Assembly (NCBI GenBank): GCA_947442105.1
Contig: CANEVH010000023.1
Location: 1 to 58,509, forward strand
Direction: 5' to 3'
DNA length: 58,509 nucleotides
Origin: Comamonadaceae bacterium
Lineage (GTDB): Bacteria > Pseudomonadota > Gammaproteobacteria > Burkholderiales > Burkholderiaceae_C
Positions 18,114-27,505 of the stretch are shown one piece after another (position 1 is the first letter of the stretch; every line of letters begins with the position of its first letter). The notes under the pieces are model-generated. The model ran no database searches, was not told the DNA's origin, and worked only from the letters and a program-made list of their open reading frames with translations. Made by a program: the position numbers and the translations under genes.

Positions 18114-18377
18114 ATGACCACCACCACGATTACCACCTTGTCCAGCCGCGAGTTCAACCAAGGGGCGAGCGAAGCCAAACGGGCCGCCAACCAGGGGCCG
18201 GTGTTCATCACAGACCGGGGCCGCCCGGCCCATGTTTTATTGAGTATTGAGGAATACCAGCGACTCACCCAGCAGCGGAGCAATATTGCCGATGCGCTGG
18301 CCATGCCGGTGCAGGACGGCATCGACTTTGCACCGCCGCGTGTGACCCTTGACCTGCGGCCGGCCGATTTTTCATGA
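18114..18377 (+). CDS. Phd/YefM-family antitoxin
   Basis: An 87-residue antitoxin. LSSREFNQGASEAKRAANQGP then VFITDRGRPAHVLLSIEEY is the classic Phd/YefM DNA-binding half; the last ~30 residues (ending LDLRPADFS) would wrap the toxin. The ATG at 18114 follows a GAGGGAG ribosome site. Its stop overlaps the toxin start (ATGA), the usual antitoxin-first arrangement. As in other such pairs, autoregulation of the promoter just upstream is expected. Confidence 0.92.
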   Translation: MTTTTITTLSSREFNQGASEAKRAANQGPVFITDRGRPAHVLLSIEEYQRLTQQRSNIADALAMPVQDGIDFAPPRVTLDLRPADFS

Positions 18378-18802
18378 TGTTTGTTCTTGACACCAATGTG
18401 GTGTCCGAACTGCGCAAAGTGCGGCTTGGCAAGGCCGATGCGAACGTAGCCACCTGGGCACAAGGCGTGGATGCGGCTAATCTTTTTGTGTCGGCCATCA
18501 CCATCCTGGAGCTAGAGCTTGGCGTGCTGCTGATAGAGCGAAAGGACGCCGCCCAGGGCGCCTTGTTGCGCGCCTGGTTGGAGTTGCAGGTGTTGCCCGA
18601 GTTCGCCGCCCGCACGCTGCCCGTTGACGCCGCCGTTGCCCAACGCTGCGCCCGCCTGCATGTGCCCGACAAGCGCGGCGAGCGCGACGCACTCATCGCC
18701 GCCACCGCGCTGGTGCACGGCATGACCTTGGTGACGCGCAGTGTGGCGGATTTCAAACCCACGGGCGTTGCCTTGCTTAACCCGTGGGAGCCATCGCCGT
18801 AA
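18374..18802 (+). CDS. vapC: PIN-domain ribonuclease toxin (VapC/FitB-like)
   Basis: A 142-residue PIN-domain protein with the acidic residues expected: Asp6 in FVLDTNVVSEL, Glu in ILELELGV, Asp in RDALIAATAL, and Asp in TRSVADF. All are intact, so the toxin is probably active. Length and motif order resemble the FitB/VapC group, which cut RNA (often initiator tRNA or rRNA). It overlaps the antitoxin by four bases. This is the only intact toxin-antitoxin pair I see in the window. Confidence 0.92.
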   Translation: MMFVLDTNVVSELRKVRLGKADANVATWAQGVDAANLFVSAITILELELGVLLIERKDAAQGALLRAWLELQVLPEFAARTLPVDAAVAQRCARLHVPDKRGERDALIAATALVHGMTLVTRSVADFKPTGVALLNPWEPSP

Positions 18803-18846
18803 GGCCAACGCCGGGCCTGTCTCGGTTCGGCCTTGGTGCTGGGCGC

Positions 18847-19051
18847 TCAGTTCAATCGCGGCGCTTGGCGGCGCAGTTCTTCCATCAGCGCATCTGGCGC
18901 GCCGCAGCGTCTCGGCGCGCACGGTATCCACTGCGTCGGCCAGCACATCGGTCACTTCCACCACCATCAGCTTCGGAATAGAAAATTCGTCCTGTAACGC
19001 CGCGTCTGTGGCAGCGCGCTCCAGCGGATCAGACAAGCGCCGCGCCGCCAT
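18847..19051 (-). pseudogene. Frameshifted fragment of an unrecognised gene
   Basis: Within the 383-base gap after vapC, the minus strand reads MAARRLSDPLERAATDAAL and on through LMVVEVTDVLADAVDTVRAE, then needs a one-base shift near 18905 to continue ALMEELRRQAPRLN before TGA at 18847-18849. Codon use looks like real coding sequence on both sides of the shift. I do not recognise the family. It could instead be chance, since the fragment is short. Confidence 0.3.
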
Positions 19052-19147
19052 TCATTCGGCCACCCACGCGCTGTGTAAATAAAGCCGCGCAGTTCTTGCG
19101 CCTGTGGGCTTTGGGCAGCGTGGTGGCTTGCTGTTTTGGCGGAAAAG

Positions 19148-19187
19148 AACTTTCATGATGGGGCTGCTGCGCACCCTCATGAAAGTT
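19148..19187. terminator. Stem-loop with AACTTTCAT/ATGAAAGTT arms at the end of the restriction-methylase gene
   Basis: An 11-bp perfect inverted repeat (AACTTTCATGA at 19148-19158, TCATGAAAGTT at 19177-19187), extended by GGG/CCC after a bulged T, overlaps the stop codon of the minus-strand gene at 19186. Read on the minus strand it is followed by TTCTTTTCC, so it may act as a terminator. The same arms recur at 44743-44784, so it is also a member of a small dispersed palindrome family. Confidence 0.5.
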
Positions 19188-22100
19188 AGCGGCCCGGTCG
19201 CCGGCCAGGGCGCCGGTCTTTCGCGCTTGAGATGGCTTCCACCAGGCGGTCTATCTGCGCCATGACGGGAGCGAGTTCTTTGCGGATGCTGGAGCGAAGG
19301 CGCCCCAGGGTGCGCGGGTCCAGCACCAGGTCTTGCGCAGTGCCCAGAATGGTTTGCACTTGCTGGGCGGCTTGTTGCGATAACTCTGTCAGTTGCTGGT
19401 GTGACGGCAGATTTTCAGAAAACTTCGGCCAAGGAACATCCAGTATCTTTTTAGAAACATGCCGCGGTCCAAACAAGCCGCGCGCTTGGAATCCTTTGAT
19501 AGCTAAATTTGCATAGGAACTGTTTAGAAACGCTTGCACAAAATGCGCTTCTCTTTCAGTTTCTGCAAAACAAACATACAGGGTGTAGTCCACCATGAAC
19601 CTTGGCGAGATGGTGGCAACGTCCAAAACGCAGGCGGACGCGTCACTCGCAGACGCGGTGTACATCACCGCCCAGCGCGCATTCGTAGGCTGCCCCGTCA
19701 GCTTGCGCTGCCAGTCCAGCCAATCGTTCAAGCTGGAGTTTTGCTTTTTGGCACTGTCGCTGCGCCGCTCGTCCCACAAGCGTTCGCACCGGCCAAACCA
19801 GCGTGCGGCCTCGATATCGCCGCGCAGCGTGAGTTCGGCGGCGTCCAGCAGATGCCAGTGCAGCTTGCCGTGAAGGGGCAGGTTTGTGGCGCCGGCGTCG
19901 CTGTCGTCTTCTTGCACCAGGGGCAAGGCCACCAGCGGTGGGTTGACCAGCGCGAAGGGCAGCACGTTGCGCGCCAGCGCGGTGCGAAACAGGTATTTGC
20001 CCTGCATGGGGCCGCTCAGGGTGATGCCGTCCCAGGGCTTTTTGGCGCCCTCCACGGCCAAGGGGTGGGTGCGCAGGTTGACCACACGCTCGGCCAGGTC
20101 GGCAAGGCCGTCCAGCGCCGCGCCCAGGGGCTGCACAAAGTAAAACGCACGCGGCACGATGGTGGCGCCTTGGCGAAAGCGCGCCGCATAGGCGTTGCCA
20201 CCGCCGCCTTGCATTTTTTCTTGCACCAGGGCCGAGCGCTTTTTCTTGCTTTGGGCGTTGCCCAGCACTTGAAAATACCAACGGCTTGGGTCCTCGTGCA
20301 CAAAGGCTTGCGCATCGTGCCAATGCATGTGCGGGCGGGGCAGTTTGCCGTGCAACACGCGGCCCACAATGCCGTTGCGCGGCAAGGCGCGTTGGCGCTG
20401 GGTGGCCACTCCTTCGGCATGCGAGGCGCTGGCCATGAGCACGCAGGCGGGCACGTTGAACAGTGGGGCTACGTCTTTGAGGTCCCACACCTCGGTGAGC
20501 TTGAAGCCACGGGCCTCGCCATTGCGGGCGTTGGCGTGCTGGTCGGCGCTCAAAAAAGCACGTGGCAACACAAAGGCCAACTGCGCGCCGTCCTTGGCCA
20601 GGTATGTGCCGCAGTGCGACAAAAACACGGCGGCCAAGTCAATGTGCGGGTTGCTGGCTTTGGAGGCGGGCATCAGGCCGTAGTGCGCGGCCAGAGCGCG
20701 AACGTCGGCCTGGTAGTCGCCGCTGCTGATGTCGGCATACGTCAACCACGGCGGGTTGGCCACCACCACATCGAACATGCGGTACATGAACACCGGCTGG
20801 TACAGGTTTTGCAAAACAAAGCGCCAAATGCTGTCGCGGCCTTGGAGCTTGGCCTTGTGCATGGCCTGGTAAATGGCATACAGCTCACTCACGTTTTGCG
20901 TTTCTAGCGCGGCGTCTGGCACACGGTTGCGCAGGGCTTTCTCAAACCCGACCAGGCTTTGTTCTCCCCTCGTTTGCGTGTCGATAAAGTGCTGGGCCAG
21001 GTCAATTGCTTTGGCAAAGCTGTTGGGCTGGCCAATGAACGGCCCCATGTCCAGCCCCAGGCGCTGGTCGTCCACGCGCACCGAGAAGTGGTGGCCGGAG
21101 GTAAAGAGCGATTTTTTGGCCTCGTCGGACGATAAAAACAAGGTATTGGCCAAATACACATTCAGCACCACGGGCGTGAGCGCGTGGACAACACCTTCGC
21201 CCAGGGCTAGTAGCAAGGTGGTTTTTGCAATTTGCACCGACAGGGGGTGGACGTCCACGCCCTTGACTTGGTTCGCTATTTGCTGGGGCGGCATGTCCGG
21301 CCACTCCCGCCGGTAGCGGGCCACCAAGGCGCGCAGGAAAGAGCCCGAACCGCAGGCCGGGTCCAAGGCAAAAAAGTCGCTTTCCAGGTGCAAGTCGTCT
21401 ACCAGGCGCTCGCACAACCAGTCTGGGGTGTAGTACTCGCCCAGGGCGTGGCGGGTGTCCAGGTCAATCAGCTCTTGGTACACCCCTTTTAATATGTCTT
21501 CCTCCACATCGGTGAAGTCGTATTCCGAAATCTGGTTGTAAAGCTCACGCAGCGCGGGCGCCAAGGGGCCAAAAAACTCGGGCGTGCTGACCCAGTAAAA
21601 GAAGTCACCCTCGACAAAGTTGGCCACATTGAGCGCGGCAAACGCATCGCCCGACAAAATATTGCGCAGATCGTCGTCACTGGGGTGGGCGGCTGGTTTC
21701 AAAACGGCATAGGCCAAGAGTTTGGCAAACACACTCAGGTAGGTGTGAACCAGGTACACCGCACGGCCCCGATCAAACTTGCCGTAGGCCAGCCGCAAAA
21801 ATCGCTGCCACTGCTCAAAAGCCACATGCACCGGGGACGCACCGCCGGGCTCAGGCATGACGCGGCGCATGGCCTGCAAGACATTGATGAAAATGCGCGA
21901 GGTGTCGCCAAAGTCCAGCTGAATGGCGTCTAGCGTGGCGCGCTGTTTGGTGGAGCGAAAAAGCACGCGGTCAAGAAAAAAGAAGAAGCTCTCTTCTTTG
22001 CCCGTTTGAACCTCAAAGTCCTCCACCTTGCGCAGCGCCGCGCGGTTGGGTGTTTCTTGGCCTAGCAACAGTTCCAAGTTGGGCGCATAGGTGCGCCACG

Positions 22101-22470
22101 TGCGCCCGTCGGTGGCTATGAGCACATAGTCGTAGCGTTCTCCACTGTGCCAGCTGCCTGCCAGGTATTCGGCCAATTGGTCTTCGGCGTGCTTGCCGGT
22201 TTTGGCGAGGTCTTTTTCCCATTCGATGATGACGTTGCTGTACGCAATATCGGCAAACCCGGTTTTGGGCGCGCCACGGCGTGGGATGTTGAAAATCGTC
22301 TTTTCTCCGCCCTGCGCCAATTGGTTCACGACATTGCGCGCGGCTTGGCTGTCTTGGAACAAACGACTCAAAAGGTTTTGGAACCGGAGTTTTTTGGCCT
22401 CTTCACTGTTGGCCTGGCGCAAGCCACCCAGGTAGTCAGCGATCTCTTCGTGAACTGTGTGCATGGCCAT
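19186..22470 (-). CDS. Type IIG-like restriction enzyme / N6-adenine DNA methyltransferase
   Basis: A 1094-residue single-chain enzyme. The N-terminal ~180 residues look like a PD-(D/E)XK-type nuclease region (FADIAYSNVIIEWEKD, about residues 72-88). The methyltransferase core has the SAM motif DPACGSGSF at 370-378 and catalytic NPPW at 572-575, a gamma-class N6-adenine arrangement, preceded by LGEYYTPDWL typical of this group. The C-terminal ~450 residues would contain the target-recognition domain. There is no separate specificity or endonuclease gene nearby, so it probably acts alone as type IIG. The same architecture is used by PglX of BREX, but no other BREX gene is present. Confidence 0.85.
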   Translation of the reverse strand: MAMHTVHEEIADYLGGLRQANSEEAKKLRFQNLLSRLFQDSQAARNVVNQLAQGGEKTIFNIPRRGAPKTGFADIAYSNVIIEWEKDLAKTGKHAEDQLAEYLAGSWHSGERYDYVLIATDGRTWRTYAPNLELLLGQETPNRAALRKVEDFEVQTGKEESFFFFLDRVLFRSTKQRATLDAIQLDFGDTSRIFINVLQAMRRVMPEPGGASPVHVAFEQWQRFLRLAYGKFDRGRAVYLVHTYLSVFAKLLAYAVLKPAAHPSDDDLRNILSGDAFAALNVANFVEGDFFYWVSTPEFFGPLAPALRELYNQISEYDFTDVEEDILKGVYQELIDLDTRHALGEYYTPDWLCERLVDDLHLESDFFALDPACGSGSFLRALVARYRREWPDMPPQQIANQVKGVDVHPLSVQIAKTTLLLALGEGVVHALTPVVLNVYLANTLFLSSDEAKKSLFTSGHHFSVRVDDQRLGLDMGPFIGQPNSFAKAIDLAQHFIDTQTRGEQSLVGFEKALRNRVPDAALETQNVSELYAIYQAMHKAKLQGRDSIWRFVLQNLYQPVFMYRMFDVVVANPPWLTYADISSGDYQADVRALAAHYGLMPASKASNPHIDLAAVFLSHCGTYLAKDGAQLAFVLPRAFLSADQHANARNGEARGFKLTEVWDLKDVAPLFNVPACVLMASASHAEGVATQRQRALPRNGIVGRVLHGKLPRPHMHWHDAQAFVHEDPSRWYFQVLGNAQSKKKRSALVQEKMQGGGGNAYAARFRQGATIVPRAFYFVQPLGAALDGLADLAERVVNLRTHPLAVEGAKKPWDGITLSGPMQGKYLFRTALARNVLPFALVNPPLVALPLVQEDDSDAGATNLPLHGKLHWHLLDAAELTLRGDIEAARWFGRCERLWDERRSDSAKKQNSSLNDWLDWQRKLTGQPTNARWAVMYTASASDASACVLDVATISPRFMVDYTLYVCFAETEREAHFVQAFLNSSYANLAIKGFQARGLFGPRHVSKKILDVPWPKFSENLPSHQQLTELSQQAAQQVQTILGTAQDLVLDPRTLGRLRSSIRKELAPVMAQIDRLVEAISSAKDRRPGRRPGR

Positions 22471-22878
22471 TTGTGATGAGGTTTTCCAGTGGTCGTACGG
22501 CGTCTTGCGGTGAAAGGCAGCGGCAAGCTTAGCGGCAAATCGCAGGCTGGTTGCCAGAGCGCAGGTCTTTCAGTGCGAAGTAGCCGAACTCCATCTGCCA
22601 GGCCAAGTCCGCGCTCCACGCCTTCCAGAGCGATGGTTTTGCGGTTTTTGCGCACGCGCTTTTGGACCAAGTGCAGGTCTTCTAGGTCTGAACGGTGCGC
22701 GGCAAGAGCCTTTTTCTTTCTCGTTGCAATTTCACGTTCCAATGGAATACGCGGCGTCCAGTGCTTCCTTTATTGTTTAATATTCGTTCAGGAGAGGTGA
22801 GGCATTTCCTCATGTAGTAACGCAGGGTGCTCTTACCTTGCAAAGTACGTATGTCAATCTTTGTAGGGAGTTTGCGAT
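22471..22878. other. Intergenic region between divergent restriction-methylase and secreted-protein genes
   Basis: This 408-base stretch holds the divergent promoters. A TAATAT-like -10 near 22779 could drive the plus-strand gene. The minus strand from 22742 downward shows short runs that look coding in two frames (RSDLEDLHLVQKRVRKNRKT in one; EFGYFALKDLRSGNQP in another), which may be a decayed gene, but I cannot identify it. Confidence 0.3.
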
Positions 22879-25653
22879 ATGAAATCTTTTGCTATCCATG
22901 GGGTCGCGTTTTCAGGTGTCTTGATGCTTACTCCAATTTGGGTTGCAGCGCAGACTCCAGCGAGTTGCGTTACAAATGCAGGGCTGGATATCAGCTGCAC
23001 CAGCGGCAGCGTGGGCACCACAGCAGATGACAACAGGCCGCTTCCCTTGCCACCCTCAATAAAGCGCAATCTTTATTTCGTTGACGTCAAAAAGGTTGGG
23101 CGACGAGCTGACGCGGATATGCAGGAGTACGGTTACTTTGATAGGCAACATATCCCGCCGTATCGAACCACCTCAGATGGCAGGATTGCTATGGGGGTTA
23201 AGACCCGCTCGACGAATGTAGATGAAGACGTTTTCCGGTTTTTTCTGTATGAGCCCAAACGCTTGAAAACGTCCTTCCTGTCCACTCCCACCGGTGAGCC
23301 GTCTGGCACGGCCGGTCTGGATATCCTGTCCGATCGCAACGCAGTTACGTTACCGAGAAGTCGGTTCGTAGCCCCGAACTTGGTCGGCGAGTCAATACAT
23401 TCAGCGATTTGCAACGATCCGAAAGCCCCTCCTGTAACGGCTTGTGGTGTGAACGGGAAGAACGACTGCCATCATTTCTCAGTGATCACACCCTTCTTTA
23501 ACAAGACCAATAGCAGGAATCGTGTCGAAATTTGGGGAACCAAGGTCACGGTGGAGGTGGAGAATCCCAAAACAGTCTCTTCGAAAATCATCGCTATTCG
23601 AACCGAAGCGCCTGTACGAGGTGCAACTTGGCCGCAAGGCCCGAATGTGATGTTGGAAACCACGATCACCGGTGACGGCCATTTGATGGTGGGTCGCTTG
23701 GCCAAAGCACCGTTATCGTTCACTGGGGCCGATGGCTCGACCATCAGGGGCGACTACGACGCTGTTTATAGTGCCTACGACCCCGGGCTGCCAGCATGTG
23801 ACCCAAGCAGGTTCGCAAACGTGAGGCCCATCTCGCACATGCCGTACGACCCACTTATCAGGGCCAACTGGGGTGTGGGCCGGTATCAATGGACCTACCC
23901 AGATGGCACCGTAATTCCCGACGGGGCCCCCATGGTAGCGACCTACCCTTGGATAGACAGCAAAGGCAACAACCTATTGTTTGGCAGCAGTGACTCGTCG
24001 AAAGTATTGCACGGCAATGACCGCGTACGGTACGAGAATCAGATTCGTTGCGTAGACGGTTCTTCGTGCAATCTGAGAGGTGCGGAAGATGACGATGACA
24101 AACGCGCAGTGTCTGTCTTGGGCCTGTGGACACAGGGGCGCACCGTGCTGATGGACAACATGATCAACAACGTTGACTACGGTTTGGGAGCGTCACTCTC
24201 AGAGCAGCGCATTGTCAAGCTTTTTGATGGCGCTGGCAGCGATTCGTGGGTGCGGCTGGGCTCTGGTACAGAGAACAAGCAAGATACTGGGAAAGAAACC
24301 ATTCGGGGCGCAGCCGGGAACATCAACTTCATTGATTCCATCGAAAACAAACTTAACCATGACAAAAACATAAAGCTGAACGTGCCGCGCGATGTTGCCT
24401 GGCTGGTGAGCAATGGCACAGTCACCGATGTGGTTGCCTTTGATGATTGGGTGAATCCCAACTTCCTGATCTTGTCAGATATGGTTCAGTCAAAGACAGG
24501 CGTTGGTATGTCAGAGAACTACCGCCGCGTCCAAAATGCCGCAACCGGCATTTACAAGACCCCCTCCTATGGCGAGATTATTGGTGTCGGTGAGGTGGAG
24601 AGGGCAGCCGTTGGCGGTGTGCAAGGCAAGGGCTTGTTTTTGCGGCCGACAGCGGGGCTGAGCTATCTGATAGCTGCTGATCAGCGTCGCATTTTGCAAA
24701 ACGATGTATGGTTTGTGGGCCTGTTCATCGATCCGAGGATGGTGAACGACCTCAACTATCGCCGCTTGCTTGAGCTCCCTGACAAGTCGGCCATCGATCT
24801 GCAGGGGCTGCATTCGCTGAGTTTCGTCACGCCCGCAGGCAAGCGATACGATCTGCGGCTAAATGCAGCACTTCCGTTTGCCGCATACAGCCATCTTGGT
24901 TTTCGAATTCACCAAAATGGCATGCGTGTTGAAGTCTTCCGTGACGGGATGCTGATACAGGATTGGGTAAACCCAAGGCCAAGCACGGACCGCATGCTGA
25001 CGATTCAACCAGGCACGCTGTGGGTTGGCAGGGGATCCACCACGTCCGACCCCACAAAAGGTTTCCATGGCTGGATTGACAGCTTTAAAGTAATCGGACA
25101 GGCTCAGGGCATGAAAGACGAGGAGTTATGCAACCACGCCCTGGGTTCTGTTGTAGCTCTAAACGCCAACATTGATCCGATGTCGCCAACCTTTAGAAAG
25201 GCGAGCAGCATTCCGAGCATCTTCCACGATCGGATTCGCCGGGCTTCAGGCAATGCTGCTAGCCTGTATGCCTGTTTCGATGCCAACAAAAATCAAGATG
25301 GCTGGGTGGACCTGAACGCACTCCCCACTGAGGTGGTGTCCTTGCGCCAGAAGTTGTTGATGCCGGAAGGGCCGATGGTCTTCAATCTCCCCAGGCCAGA
25401 CAGCTCCAGCAATACGTTCTGCTTAAGCTGCCACAGCGATGATGGCACGGGTCGCCGCCCAAGCTCACTGCTGGTGGACGTTTTGCGGCTCAATAGCGGT
25501 GTTCCGAAAGCATTGGATCCCCGTCGACAACCCCTGGAGCCACCGGCCAAAGTGTTCGGTAACCTGCCAGCAAGGACCTGGGGGAGCTACCCTCTGGCTA
25601 ACGAAATTGCGCCAGCCGAAGGAAAACTCATCGACGAGTACATCGATCGATAG
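22879..25653 (+). CDS. Large secreted protein with LamG-like domain and one CxxCH heme motif
   Basis: A 924-residue protein starting with a signal peptide (about residues 1-25, ending WVAAQ). Six or so cysteines in the N-terminal half may form disulfides. Residues ~600-770 alternate short strands in a jelly-roll pattern (FLRPTAGLSYLIAADQ ... GTLWVGRGS ... GFHGWIDSFKVIG), like LamG/concanavalin domains that bind glycans or proteins. A single CLSCH at 848-852, followed by SDDGTGRR, is a c-type heme attachment motif. I do not recognise the family as a whole. The gene is less GC-rich than its neighbours and lies alone, suggesting horizontal transfer. GGGAG precedes the ATG. The N-terminal ~550 residues are unassigned. 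Confidence 0.75.
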   Translation: MKSFAIHGVAFSGVLMLTPIWVAAQTPASCVTNAGLDISCTSGSVGTTADDNRPLPLPPSIKRNLYFVDVKKVGRRADADMQEYGYFDRQHIPPYRTTSDGRIAMGVKTRSTNVDEDVFRFFLYEPKRLKTSFLSTPTGEPSGTAGLDILSDRNAVTLPRSRFVAPNLVGESIHSAICNDPKAPPVTACGVNGKNDCHHFSVITPFFNKTNSRNRVEIWGTKVTVEVENPKTVSSKIIAIRTEAPVRGATWPQGPNVMLETTITGDGHLMVGRLAKAPLSFTGADGSTIRGDYDAVYSAYDPGLPACDPSRFANVRPISHMPYDPLIRANWGVGRYQWTYPDGTVIPDGAPMVATYPWIDSKGNNLLFGSSDSSKVLHGNDRVRYENQIRCVDGSSCNLRGAEDDDDKRAVSVLGLWTQGRTVLMDNMINNVDYGLGASLSEQRIVKLFDGAGSDSWVRLGSGTENKQDTGKETIRGAAGNINFIDSIENKLNHDKNIKLNVPRDVAWLVSNGTVTDVVAFDDWVNPNFLILSDMVQSKTGVGMSENYRRVQNAATGIYKTPSYGEIIGVGEVERAAVGGVQGKGLFLRPTAGLSYLIAADQRRILQNDVWFVGLFIDPRMVNDLNYRRLLELPDKSAIDLQGLHSLSFVTPAGKRYDLRLNAALPFAAYSHLGFRIHQNGMRVEVFRDGMLIQDWVNPRPSTDRMLTIQPGTLWVGRGSTTSDPTKGFHGWIDSFKVIGQAQGMKDEELCNHALGSVVALNANIDPMSPTFRKASSIPSIFHDRIRRASGNAASLYACFDANKNQDGWVDLNALPTEVVSLRQKLLMPEGPMVFNLPRPDSSSNTFCLSCHSDDGTGRRPSSLLVDVLRLNSGVPKALDPRRQPLEPPAKVFGNLPARTWGSYPLANEIAPAEGKLIDEYIDR

Positions 25654-25667
25654 CGATTTGATAGGCA

Positions 25668-25793
25668 TTACAAACTAAATCTGAACAAGTCCATGTCCAG
25701 GTCAATTTCGTCTGCTGCGCAGCGGCGCAGCTTCAGGTCGGCAAAGGCGTAGCCTTCGGAGAGTTTGAGGGTGAGTAGGGAATCGGTGGTCAT
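25668..25793 (-). CDS. Small ORF, 41 residues, possibly a truncated gene
   Basis: The minus strand encodes MTTDSLLTLKLSEGYAFADL and continues to a stop 41 codons in. The first ~30 residues look like a genuine protein start (amphipathic, plausible codon use), but the end (DLDMDLFRFSL) falls away abruptly next to the stop of the secreted-protein gene. It may be the N-terminus of a longer protein cut by insertion of that gene. No family assigned. Confidence 0.3.
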   Translation of the reverse strand: MTTDSLLTLKLSEGYAFADLKLRRCAADEIDLDMDLFRFSL

Positions 25794-25927
25794 CGCTTTC
25801 GAAGAGGCCTTGGATTGGCAAACGCTGCAAAAAGTTGCATTGCCTTACATAGTGCACCGAAAAAATTCCAGTTGAGGCCCATTTGGCTACCGCGCTCAAA
25901 CTTTGTTGCCTACCGGCTCCAACCGGA

Positions 25928-27406
25928 CTAGCTGGTGCCCGAGGTGCTGGTTTTGCTCGCGGTTGGGTCGGCAATCTGCTGGCGGTCTTGCGGTGATGCC
26001 AAGCTGGGCCTTGCCCGCAGCTTCAGGTTCAGCACCATCGCTTTGGCGGGGCGCAGGCTGACCGCCAAATCAACTGCGGGCCAGGCGGCGCCTTGGGGCC
26101 AGTGGAGGTGAAAACGCTGCATCAGCATGGCTGCGATGAGGCCTATTTCCAGCATGGCGAAATGCTGGCCTATGCAGACGCGGGGCCCGGTGCCAAACGG
26201 CGCCCAGGCGCCTCGCGGTACTTCAGGGGCATCTGGCAAAAACCGCTCGGGGCGGAAATCGTCCGGGTGATCAAACCAGCGTGCATCGCGCTGAATCACA
26301 TAGGGCGTGAGCGCAATCAACTGGCCCTTGGGCAAGCGCCATGGGCCAACACGGATGTCTTTGCACGCTCGGCGGGTCATCAAAATCGCTGCTGGCGGGT
26401 ACAGGCGCAGCGACTCTTTGATGCTGGCCTGCAGCCAAGGCAGGTGTGCCAGCGTGGCGGGTGTGGGGTCTTGGCCCTGCAAAACGGTGTCAACTTCGTG
26501 TCGAATGCGCCGCGCCACCTCCGGGTGCCGCGCCATCAGGCCGCACCACCATGTCAGCGCGGTGGCGGAGGTCTCGTGGCCGGCCTGGAACATCACCATG
26601 GTTTGGTCGTGCAGCTCTTGGGCACTCAGGCCCTGGGTGGCTTGCTCCGGGTCACGGGCCAGCCGCAGCATGGTGAGCAAGTCGCCGCCACCGTCATCGC
26701 CCCGCGCTTGCGCAAGCCCTATGTGCTGGCCAATCAGCGTGTTCAAAGTCCGCAAGGCTGCGCGTGCCCGGCGCACCGCTGGCAGCGGCATCCACATGGG
26801 CCACGAAAACGGCATAAAAAACTGCGTGTAGCCATAGTGGCTCAGGGTTTGAATGGCCTGGGCCAGCGGCCGGGCATCTTGCACCTGGTGCTGACCAAAC
26901 AGCGTTCGCAAAATCACGTCCAGGGTCACGCGCGTCATGAGTGCTTCGACGTCTGCGCTGTGCGTTTGTCCTTGCGCTTGTCCCTGCGCCTGCACTTGGC
27001 CCGCCAGCGCGTCCAGCGCTGTGCGGGTTGCCGTGGCCATCAGGCCGGCATATCCCGCAACGCGCTTGGGTGTGAAGCCTGGTTGCAGCATGCGGCGCTG
27101 GCGTTGCCACTGGGCGCCCTCGGTTACCAGCACGCTTTGCCCCATGGACACGCTGAATACTTCGGTGGCCCGCTCCCAGCGAATCAGCGCGTCAGACTGG
27201 TCCACCAGCACCTCGCGCACATAGTCTGGGTGAAAAACGTGGGTCACGCGCTCACCCAGCACGTGCACGTGCGCTATGTCGGGGTGCTGGCGCTGCAGCT
27301 GCGTCACAAAGCCCAGGTAATCCTGGCGCATGCTGCGCAAATGATGGAGTCCCCCCAATTTTGTGGTTGGGCCAGGTGGTAAAGCGGATGGGATAGGTGC
27401 GTTCAT
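25928..27406 (-). CDS. Cytochrome P450
   Basis: A 492-residue heme monooxygenase. Family motifs are clear: AGHETSAT at 275-282 in the I helix (oxygen activation), ESLR at 331-334 (ExxR), PERF in FRPERFLP, and the heme loop FGTGPRVCIG with Cys411. It resembles bacterial CYP4/CYP102-like fatty-acid or terpene hydroxylases in layout (no fused reductase, no membrane anchor). I used the ATG at 27406; the frame stays open upstream but runs into the divergent regulator. A separate ferredoxin and reductase are not encoded here. Expression is probably controlled by the divergent AraC protein. Confidence 0.93.
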   Translation of the reverse strand: MNAPIPSALPPGPTTKLGGLHHLRSMRQDYLGFVTQLQRQHPDIAHVHVLGERVTHVFHPDYVREVLVDQSDALIRWERATEVFSVSMGQSVLVTEGAQWQRQRRMLQPGFTPKRVAGYAGLMATATRTALDALAGQVQAQGQAQGQTHSADVEALMTRVTLDVILRTLFGQHQVQDARPLAQAIQTLSHYGYTQFFMPFSWPMWMPLPAVRRARAALRTLNTLIGQHIGLAQARGDDGGGDLLTMLRLARDPEQATQGLSAQELHDQTMVMFQAGHETSATALTWWCGLMARHPEVARRIRHEVDTVLQGQDPTPATLAHLPWLQASIKESLRLYPPAAILMTRRACKDIRVGPWRLPKGQLIALTPYVIQRDARWFDHPDDFRPERFLPDAPEVPRGAWAPFGTGPRVCIGQHFAMLEIGLIAAMLMQRFHLHWPQGAAWPAVDLAVSLRPAKAMVLNLKLRARPSLASPQDRQQIADPTASKTSTSGTS

Positions 27407-27505
27407 GGCCCGATATTGCACCGGCGCACGGCGTGTGTATTGAACCGAAACGACAGAGTCGGCCCAGGCGCTTGCTTGCCAAATTGCCATTCGTATACTT
27501 TGTGC

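Noticed and set aside
19534..20907. A 457-codon plus-strand frame inside the restriction-methylase gene
   Set aside because: It is antisense to an intact gene with clear motifs, and its product has no recognisable features.
19186..22470. BREX PglX as identity of the methylase
   Set aside because: No BrxA, BrxB, BrxC, PglZ or BrxL gene flanks it, and the nuclease-like N-terminus fits a stand-alone type IIG enzyme better.
26093..27382. A 429-codon plus-strand frame across the P450 gene
   Set aside because: It is the mirror of a P450 with all motifs in order on the other strand.
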